DNA of 64,000 nucleotides from Gonatopus flavifemur (Eukaryota; Arthropoda; Insecta; Hymenoptera; Dryinidae). Below the pieces are notes generated by a model that was not told the DNA's origin, searched no databases, and saw only the letters and a list, made by a program, of their open reading frames with translations. The stretch is from positions 14,960,001-15,024,000 of the forward strand of contig JAFFJZ010000002.1 in the NCBI GenBank assembly GCA_018340375.1, given 5' to 3'. The stretch's first letter is position 1, and every line of letters begins with the position of its first letter. Below, piece by piece: positions 56,639 through 64,000 of the stretch. The position numbers were made by a program, and so were the translations under genes.

Positions 56639-57720
56639 TAACAGTGAATAATATTCCTCTCAGTGCGATAAATAGTATATAACTATGAGAAAAATTGTCA
56701 CTTGCGAAATAAAAAACAAATTGTGTTCTTTAAACTGAAAAATTGATTACAATTTTATTGACGACAATTGAACAATTCCTTCAACTATTTTTACATCAAC
56801 AATTCATTCAATTTCACAATAAAATATCGGATTCAATAATATAATTCTCAATATTGAGAATTTCCTTCTTAATTTGTATGACATATTTGTGAAATTTCAT
56901 AATTAATATTAAACATGAGAATTATTATCAAATTCAAGAATTTCGTATTTACTTTGAGAATTTCCCAACAATGTAGATATTTGACATTTTTCTTCTCTCG
57001 GAAGATGATTTATGACTACTCATTACTATTCATACGAAGGTTGTCACGTATCCTGACGTGCACCGTGACATACAAATCTTATTATAGATTTTCAATAATC
57101 ATTATCATCATTTGGACAGAATATCTGTCACAATGGTACGATCGTTCGAATCGTATTACGCGAAAGATTTGGCGCAATTTGTCATCAATTGAATCCAACA
57201 AGATGAAATTGCATTGAGAGATGGATAAACACAGCCTTTCCCAATGTTTCTTTTTCTTCCTTTTCTTCTTTCTCCGCTCGCAGTACAGTACCGCGAAGAA
57301 TTATGGCTGCCACAGAAGAGTTGATAAACGATAGACGAACGACTATTGTTTTTACGACGCACTCAGTTGATTCAAGGGGAGCAGCGAGTTATTCTCGTAA
57401 AATGAACAGAGACCCTCCGCCGTCTCATACCCTATCATCGAACGGATAGAATCTACCACATATGCGGTCATACGCTAATGCTCACGAGCGAAGCATTTTC
57501 ATTTATCAACAGATCGCAACACTCATAATGAAGTGTATATTGTAGAGAGTTCATTGAATCATAGTTATATGGTCGCGATTGGGTTTAGTTTCCTGGTCAA
57601 GGTAATAGGATATTCCCTTAACAGTTTTTATATTGAAATTACCTTTTTTTACTTATTTCATCAAAACATTTCATGAGGAATCACTTTGTAAAGACATTAG
57701 GATGAGATAAAAGAAGTAAA
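56639..57720. other. No feature recognised
   Basis: AT-rich spacer. Short open frames (56915-57217) show no similarity I recognise. Confidence 0.4.
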
Positions 57721-57894
57721 AATCGACCGAGATTCGGTTTCGGTTTTCGGTCATTTCCAGCCATAAATCAACTTGGCGGTTTTCGGCTGAAAAATACACT
57801 TTTTTCTAGCCAAAACCGAGAGAAGAAAAACATTCACTCTTGGGAAAGCATTGAAAAGTGAAAATTTGCAACTCATGAATTCTATTGCATTGAT

Positions 57895-58364
57895 CAAGGC
57901 ACATTATAAGGGCCATTTCTTACCAAAAGGTTAGTTCTGAAAGAGAACGATCAGTTCTGAAACGTAAAAACGGTTAGTTCTTAAAAAACGGCCTAATTTT
58001 TGGTGAGTTTTTTTCTTTTTTTTTCATCGAGTATCCAATATTGCCCTTCCTGTGTTGAACAAACCGATTGATTCTCGCCAAATCTGATTGAATCTTGCAC
58101 AATGTTCTGACCAAATCCCATTAAATTTGATTTCGTCACATTCTATGGATTTTTTCAACAAGGGCTGGTACAGAATGAGCCTTTCACCTCATATCAAGGG
58201 GTATTATAGTGAGTTCAGAAACGATATTGATTCTAAGAAAATAAGACTTCATGCCAAGAGTGAAATTAAGGAAGTACTTGTCACACAAATGTTCTTCTTT
58301 TTTTTTTAGAAATCGAGCGTTCACCGTTTTGGTTAGTTCTTAAATTTTCTTAGAATATGCCCTG
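57895..58364. mobile_element. hAT-like element in a tandem array, perfect 8-bp duplication
   Basis: 470 bp. Left end CAAGGCACATTATAAGGGCC, right end the complement of CAGGGCATATTCTAAGAAAA. GCATTGAT is exactly duplicated (57887-57894 and 58365-58372). Sub-terminal GGTTAGTTCTTAAAAAA-type motifs occur near both ends. A family G copy lies inside. Confidence 0.85.
58030..58175 (-). mobile_element. Family G element, copy 2 (diverged)
   Basis: The inverse of 18468-18686: GATTCTCGCCAAATCTGATT, CACAATGTTCTGACCAAATC and a right edge TTTTTTCAACAAGGGC. No target duplication is visible. Confidence 0.5.
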
Positions 58365-58726
58365 GCATTGATTATTAAATCATAGAAGTTCACTTTTCGG
58401 TTTTCAGCGTTGGTTTTCGGCTGAAAAATACACTTTTTCCGGCCAAAACCGAGAAAAAAAACATTCACTTTTAGGGAAGCATTGAAAAGTAAAAATTCGC
58501 CATTCATATATTCTATTGCATTGATTATTAAATTACACAAGTCCACTTTTCGGTTTTCAGCGTTGTTTTTCGGCCGAAAAATACACTTTTTCTCGGCAAA
58601 AACCGAGACAAAAAACATTTACCTTCGGGAAAGCATTGAAAAGTAAAAATTCGCAATTCGTGAATTCTATTGCATTGATTAATCACTTATAGAAGGCCAT
58701 AATGCGGTGGAATAAAGTCTAAAATT

Positions 58727-59410
58727 GAATTGGACATTTCTCATTCAATGCTATTAAATATTCAATCCCGTAAATATTCCTTTTATTTCCTATAAATTGC
58801 ACTGAAAAAAACATTTCATCGAAAATCAATTATATTTTGTTGTTAGGGCAACTGAATATCATAGTCAAGTCAACGAATATACGGCCAGATTGACAGTATA
58901 ATCGTTGACTTGACACCATGTATTCTACTGTTGAATCAACTATATCACCGTTGTCTGTACCCACCTTTTTTTTCAGTGTGGGATGATCGAATAATCCAAT
59001 TGAAACCTCTTGACCAATAAAATAAACAAACTCAAATCAAATTGGATATTCTGGATAGAAACCCAGTAAGTCTTGAATTTTTTACAATTTTCCCATCGGT
59101 TCCGATAGACCGAAATCACCGAAAATTCTGATAAAAATCGATGATTTAATCCGCTGAAAGGAATTCTGAATTCGAATTGGATATTTCTCATTCAATCCTA
59201 TTCAATTTTCAGATCCGTAAATGGTCCTATTATTCCCCATGAATTCGGCTAGTGGAATAATCCGATTAAAACCTACAGACCGATCAAATCTGTACGAACT
59301 CTAATCGAATTGGACATACTTCATAAAAACCGATTGAATTTCCCATTACGTAACATTTCCGATTGGTTCCAATAGCTTTAGGTCATGGGAATTCCCGATA
59401 AGAACCATTT
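58727..59410 (+). repeat. Two-unit tandem duplication, first unit interrupted
   Basis: Unit 1 (58727-59155) and unit 2 (59160-59410) share AATTGGACATTTCTCATTCA-type starts, GAATAATCCxATTxAAACCT and TTTCCxATTACG/CCCATCGGTTCC segments. Unit 1 holds the CACTG MITE 58800-58978; unit 2 shows the unoccupied site. Confidence 0.65.
58800..58978. mobile_element. CACTG MITE, TG duplication, reference for 13283-17286
   Basis: 179 bp. Left end CACTGAAAAAAACATTTCAT, right end ACCTTTTTTTTCAGTG. TG lies on both flanks (58798-58799 and 58979-58980). The inner arms CAAGTCAACGAATATACGG and ATAATCGTTGACTTGAC are inverted. The second tandem unit lacks the element, confirming the 2-bp duplication. Confidence 0.9.
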
Positions 59411-59950
59411 GCCTCATGAAATGGAGAAATTTTCAAACTCTCAATCAGATATCTCTCATACAAACCGATTGATCACTGAAAGTCATATTAATTCCAATAA
59501 AACAAATATTTTTCTATCGGTAAATCCTCGATTCAATCCTATATATTACACGTTCCAATTAATTCCTATTGATCTTGAATCGGTAGTTGAGCCTCTCCGA
59601 TTGACCCTATTCATTCCGATAAATTTTGATTCGGTTTTTATCGGTTTCTATTGGACCTTTTAACCAGAGCATTAAGTAGAGTTGAAACTGATAAAATTTA
59701 ATTAAGGATTATTTATTCTCATAATGGAAAAACATTTTACTTTGACTTGAAATTTGAAAAATACATGTTCTCTCATAATTTCTATCAATCAGATATTGAA
59801 CCTAGTAATATAATGAATAAACCAATCCTCCCAATCAACGAACATAACGACAAAATTGATTTTCTAATACAAATATACAAAATTTGAAGTCACTGGTTCT
59901 TTGAGAATTTGACTGATGTAGGAACATTGAATTTCATATTATAAGTCTCA

Positions 59951-60058
59951 CCCGAGTAGAAATCTCTCCGATTGAAGAGTGGCCGATCTTAGGCCCTGTC
60001 CGTGCCAAGAGCCGTCTAACCAGGGCCTGGAATGGGCGCATTTACATTCCTACCCGGG
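59951..60058. mobile_element. 108-bp GC-rich MITE, TCA duplication
   Basis: Ends CCCGAGTAGAAATCTC and CATTCCTACCCGGG. TCA is found on both flanks. The interior pairs GGCCCTGTCC with GGGCC-type sequence. The tip is shared with family E and 39439-39525. Confidence 0.6.
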
Positions 60059-60182
60059 TCATCGAAGATTGTTTGAGGTTCGAAAAAGTTTTGACTCGAT
60101 CTTCTATGAAAATTGGACTGTTCTAATCTTCTCAGCATATCGATATAATCTCTTGAAATGTGTAATTTTCACTTATTCTATA

Positions 60183-60302
60183 CCCTAGCGTGTATGAACT
60201 CCGGCCCACTCTGGCCTCACTCTAGTCCAGTTTTGGGCCCATATCAGTAGGATGAGGCCCACGCTGAGCCGGTGTAGGTCCCATGGTACACACATGCTAG
60301 GG
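60183..60302. mobile_element. 120-bp MITE, TA duplication
   Basis: Ends CCCTAGCGTGTATGAACTCC and GTACACACATGCTAGGG. TA lies on both flanks. GC-rich interior (GGCCTCACTC, GAGGCCCACG). It fits TA-target (Tc1/mariner-type) mobilisation. Confidence 0.65.
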
Positions 60303-60657
60303 TACGCTTAATCTGTCCTGATTTGGAAATTGACTTTTGAAAAATGATTGAATCTAATGAAATTCTCTTATTTTTGGTCCCGGTTTGGGGTTTCGGCCGA
60401 GAAAAAAATCCCTTTTCGGTTGATCTCTGAAAATAAGACGAGAAATAAGATAACATATAATTTTTCATGGTGGCGTGAGTGATTTCAATACGAGCGCTAA
60501 GCAAATCTGTTTTGACGTGAAAGGGACAAATGATGAATGAGAATATCCACTCTTGTTGATATTTCTATCACTATACCAGTCATATTCTTTCCATGACATA
60601 GGCTGTGCAGGTAAATTTACTATCGGACGTTACAAAAGATTTATTCTAGATGTTATT

Positions 60658-60846
60658 CTTCTGAACCACGATGTAAGAAGAATAGGTGTGTTATCTTCCC
60701 TGTCGGTGTGAACATTCTTTGATGCGGGCTTTGTCCTAGTTCCAATTTCGCCACCAGTTGGCGAAAGTGTCGTGAAGGCCAGATAAATTTTTTTTTTTAA
60801 AAAAAAATCAAGTTTAAATGAAAAAAACTTCCTCTGTAAATGTTAT

Positions 60847-60880
<34 letters not shown>

Positions 60881-61035
60881 ATTTTTTTTTAGTATTTCCA
60901 ACATCTATTATTTTTTTTTTTTTTTTTTTTTTTGAGCTACTCGAATTTTCGTGCAAAAAAAAAATCAAGAACTAAAAAAAAAAAACAACACACACAAAAC
61001 AAACACACCTATTCTTCTTACATCGTGTTCTGAAC
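60658..61035. repeat. Inverted-repeat element with long homopolymer core
   Basis: TGAACCACGATGTAAGAAGA (60662) is mirrored by TCTTCTTACATCGTGTTCTG (61014), with GAATAGGTGTGTT continuing each arm. Between them lie T and A runs of 20 bases or more (about 60861-60892, 60910-60933 and 60955-60990) and a small hairpin TTTCGCCACCAGTTGGCGAAA minus its last base. Confidence 0.6.
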
Positions 61036-61498
61036 TATGCACTAAAATACTGATACATTAAAAGTATTAGCCTGGTAATAGCGATGAGTTTGCTCTCCAA
61101 AGAGCTCCTGTTGAGGAATACACGGAGAACTCTCATGAATTGATGCCGAACTATTATGGATTCGGAGTGATAAACTTCGTGCTGAAATCGTCTGGTGAGA
61201 CAATTCCAACTTGGAGACTTTGAGAGAAGTTTCTTGAAGTGGGAGCTAAAATCGTGTTCAGTGTTTCATATTTGGATCAAATTCATTGCAAGAATTATTT
61301 GGTATTAGGAACTATGTCGAAATTATGATACGATCCAAGGATAAATTCATGCCCCTAGTAGTTCTCTTTATTAGGTCAGTCATTGAGATAATTGAAGAAA
61401 AATATGAATAGTTCTTCTATGCGATTGAAGGACAACTATCGATCGTGATTCCATCTTGGAAATTCTGATGATATATTTTGAGTTATTGTGATTCTTAA

Positions 61499-61700
61499 CC
61501 CTTACGAGGTAACGTCATTTTGGATAGCTCCTACGATTGGCTCCTATGAATGCTATTTACGAACTGAAGTGATGACACTTGGGGAGCTTATAGCCTCCTA
61601 GTGTGCAATTACTTGGGATATAGTCTGCGTACTCTTCCCTTCAAATTAGCAAGAGAAGATTTTGAAAAAGCATGAGCGACCCAACGTTACCTCGTAAGGG
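61499..61700. mobile_element. piggyBac-like MITE, TTAA duplication
   Basis: 202 bp. Ends CCCTTACGAGGTAACGT and ACGTTACCTCGTAAGGG, perfect inverted repeats. TTAA lies on both flanks (61495-61498 and 61701-61704). CCC tip plus TTAA is the piggyBac signature. Confidence 0.88.
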
Positions 61701-62117
61701 TTAAACTTGCCTGTTCCACATGAAGGGAGAGTCCTGTGGTACTGTAAATCCGAATTCGTGAAAAATATTCAAAATCTGAATTTGTGCAATTGGTCAGTAC
61801 CGTCGGTTGGCCAGTATTGCCGGACTCTTCATTGCTGAATTGTTCAGGAATTGAGTGATTGTATGATACAATAATGATTGAAAAACATTGAATAACTTGA
61901 AGCAAAATTCCCGCGATTTTGATCAAACTTTCACAAAAGATTGATCAAAGCTCAGAATTTTTTAGACCATTGGACAAGTATAATAATATTTGTTGAACTT
62001 TTCAAAAGTATCTTGCTGAATAGTGTAAATAATCGATCAGGAACACTCGATCCAAACAATATTGGAACTCATCTGGAATAATCGGAATAATCGGAAGAGA
62101 AAGATCATGGAATGATC

Positions 62118-62289
62118 ACTACAGAAGATAAATAGTAAACTGGTGACAACTACGAATTTCTGTACACCGTCGCTAACAGAGACGAGTAATGGTACCTGTT
62201 TTGGTATACTCAAGTACAATATAGTGGAGGACATCAAGGACTGTGTACAGAAATTCGCAGGTGTCACCAGTTTACTATCTTTTCTAGTG
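62118..62289. mobile_element. CACTA-ended MITE, AT duplication
   Basis: 172 bp. Left end CACTACAGAAGATAAATAGT, right end ACTATCTTTTCTAGTG. The arms pair for about 55 bp through AAACTGGTGAC and GAATTTCTGTACAC. AT lies on both flanks. The literal CACTA tip supports placing the wider CACTG/CACGG set near CACTA elements. Confidence 0.8.
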
Positions 62290-63004
62290 ATATCTAATTT
62301 TAGTCAGGTTTTAAAGGAGTATGCCTGGGCGAGTCCTTGTGAAATATTGGGCAAATCTGATCATGATTCCTAATCAAGATGGTTTATGACATCCAAGAGG
62401 AAGCTAGACGAAACTCTTGAGACATTCACTTCAGTTGAAGTTTCAATAGTATGAACAATATTCGATCATCAAATGTCTCATGATTTTGATGGGGAATTAG
62501 GACAATTTCAGATGAAATGGATTGTATTCGTGCAGAAGTTTAGTCAATGTTCCACGGAAGCTTATTACAAACTATCAGTTTGAATTCCCAACACTTGATT
62601 TTGGAGAACATCAAACCGAGTGAGTAATGCGAATACCAGAGGAAGATTCGATCTTCAATGCATTGAATGGATCAGATTTCATGCATCAACCTACGATATA
62701 TATATATATCAATTATAATATGTTTATGGTACTCTATTACAATGCATGTATTGAAGGACAATGCTCTTGTATCTTTTGTCAAATGTAGAACATTTTCGTT
62801 CAATTCATTGTACGAAGCCTTCAAAGGTGCACCATTTATCTCAAAAGAGGTAAGTAAGATGATGAAAATTGGACAAACATTCTATTCGAGGGGGGAAATA
62901 CAATCAGAACAGCAAAAACCAAGGCATTTTTCATGATTTTTTTTCACCTGGAAGCTTGTAGTTTATTTGAACAGAATTTCGCAGTGGTCATAATACGTTA
63001 TTAA

Positions 63005-63399
63005 CCCTTTGGCCTTTAACCACGAATCTGATTCGTGGTAAAGAATTTGCGTCATAAACAATTCATATGATATGAATTGAATCATTGAATATTCATATAT
63101 TTAACATATCAATAGAACAAGTATTAATTAGAAATTGTTTTTTATTCATTATATACTTTGAAATAATAAATTAATTTTGTCAACAGATCAATTGATTATG
63201 ATTACACCCTAGACGTCTTAAAATTATTATTTTTATCTAAACATTGTTCATTATTCCCTTTTTTTCCTTGAATTCCTTTCGTTGCACTGGAATATGCCAG
63301 TTCAGGTACACGGCTGAACAGTTGAATGGCACGGCGCGCAATCGACTTTCTTGTTCACTATAGCTCACGCAATTGGCAGATATCGTGTAGGCCAAAGGG
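63005..63399. mobile_element. piggyBac-like MITE, TTAA duplication
   Basis: 395 bp. Ends CCCTTTGGCCT and AGGCCAAAGGG. TTAA at 63001-63004 and 63400-63403. A small palindrome CCACGAATCTGATTCGTGG lies just inside the left end. It differs from 61499-61700 except for the CCCTT tip. Confidence 0.82.
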
Positions 63400-63403
63400 T
63401 TAA

Positions 63404-64000
63404 AGTATATTGAGGTACTTTCCTTTTTTGTTTTTCTCAGTAACGAAAACTTTAATACGTTTTTCTCGAAACATGTTTTTCCGAGTTGAAGGAGCTGATA
63501 ACTAAAAAACTGATGATCTGATCGGGATGAGATTTTGGGGTCATCTTCGTTATCATATTAGCTCCTAGTTGAACCAAAAAAATTTGGTACTTTTGAAAAA
63601 TGAAGTACTTTTCTATCGCAAAAATCACTTGAAAAAAGGGGTGGATAATCGATTTTTACCTATTTTGCTTTGCCAAATCGCGAATCTTATATTTTTTCCA
63701 TCTTCTTTGGTTCAACTACGAATTATGAGTGTACTGAAGGTACATTCCTTTTGGTCTTTTTTTTCAGATAAAAATTACGGTCAGCAGAACTCCCGCCGTC
63801 ATTGGACTAGGTGATACTTGAACCCTGTGTAAGGTCGCCATTTTGTGGGAAAAATTACCTTGATATACCTGAATAGTATACTAATAACACTACAAAAGCT
63901 CATTCTATTCAAATATAAACTTCTAGGTGGAAAAAAATCATCAAAAATGCCTTTTTGGGTCATTGTAATTGTATTTCCCCCCTTAACAAACTGTTTTTAT
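63404..64000. other. Unassigned; possible TTAA-bounded right edge
   Basis: CCCCCC at 63977-63982 followed by TTAA recalls the right edges of the GGGG-tipped TTAA elements. CAGTAACGAAAACTTTAATA and TTTTTCTCGAAACATGTTTT resemble sequence inside such elements. No left GGGG end was found in the window. Confidence 0.3.

Larger units (their letters stand above)
57725..58690 (+). repeat. Tandem repeat, ~155-bp unit, three units, one interrupted
   Basis: Units share CGGTTTTCGGCTGAAAAATA plus CACTTTTT, CCAAAACCGAG, GGAAAGCATTGAAAAGT and TCTATTGCATTGAT. Unit 1 is about 57729-57894, unit 2 about 58365-58530 and unit 3 about 58530-58690. A hAT-like element (57895-58364) lies between units 1 and 2, in the TTGCATTGAT segment that ends each unit. 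Confidence 0.8.

Overview
This window looks like non-coding, repeat-dominated animal DNA, most probably from an insect. The bulk is AT-rich. It carries Tc3-like, hAT-like, piggyBac-like and TTAA-target (Kolobok-like) DNA transposons, non-LTR retrotransposon fragments and a very large number of short foldback MITEs. A parasitoid wasp or another hymenopteran would fit, but nothing here fixes the taxon. I find no intact host protein-coding gene, no rRNA, no canonical tRNA, no CRISPR array and no operon. The only recognisable proteins are decayed transposon proteins.

Layout. 1-3.7 kb: two copies of a hAT-like MITE family (D), then a MITE (E) split by a 1.8-kb TTAA-target element whose decayed transposase is itself split by a hAT MITE. 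3.7-13 kb: mostly unassigned AT-rich DNA with hairpin-type inverted repeats. 13.0-17.5 kb: the densest nest, a MITE holding a 3.8-kb piggyBac-like element that in turn holds several further elements. 17.5-27.6 kb: a hAT element with a perfect 8-bp target duplication, family H elements, a large snap-back hairpin and its MITE passenger. 27.7-29.2 kb: a dead Tc3-like transposon with its termini and TA duplication preserved. 31.6-32.6 kb: a LINE 3' fragment. 33.5-35.1 kb and 36.9-39.1 kb: nested elements. 40.9-45.6 kb: CACGG-type MITEs, a small TTA-target MITE and an inverted repeat with hammerhead-like cores. 48.4-53.5 kb: more nested MITEs. 54.8-56.6 kb: a foldback TTAA element into which a 5'-truncated LINE inserted with a 12-bp target duplication. 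57.7-63.4 kb: tandem repeats with insertions, two piggyBac-like MITEs and one CACTA-ended element.

The strongest pattern is a set of about 18 foldback elements whose ends begin CAC (CACTG, CACGG, CACTA). They are flanked by identical dinucleotides, usually TG or TA. In five cases an uninterrupted copy of the same sequence elsewhere in the window shows the pre-insertion site. The window therefore holds its own record of insertion order and target-site size for several transposon classes. All boundaries were read by eye from terminal repeats and target duplications, without alignments or database searches.
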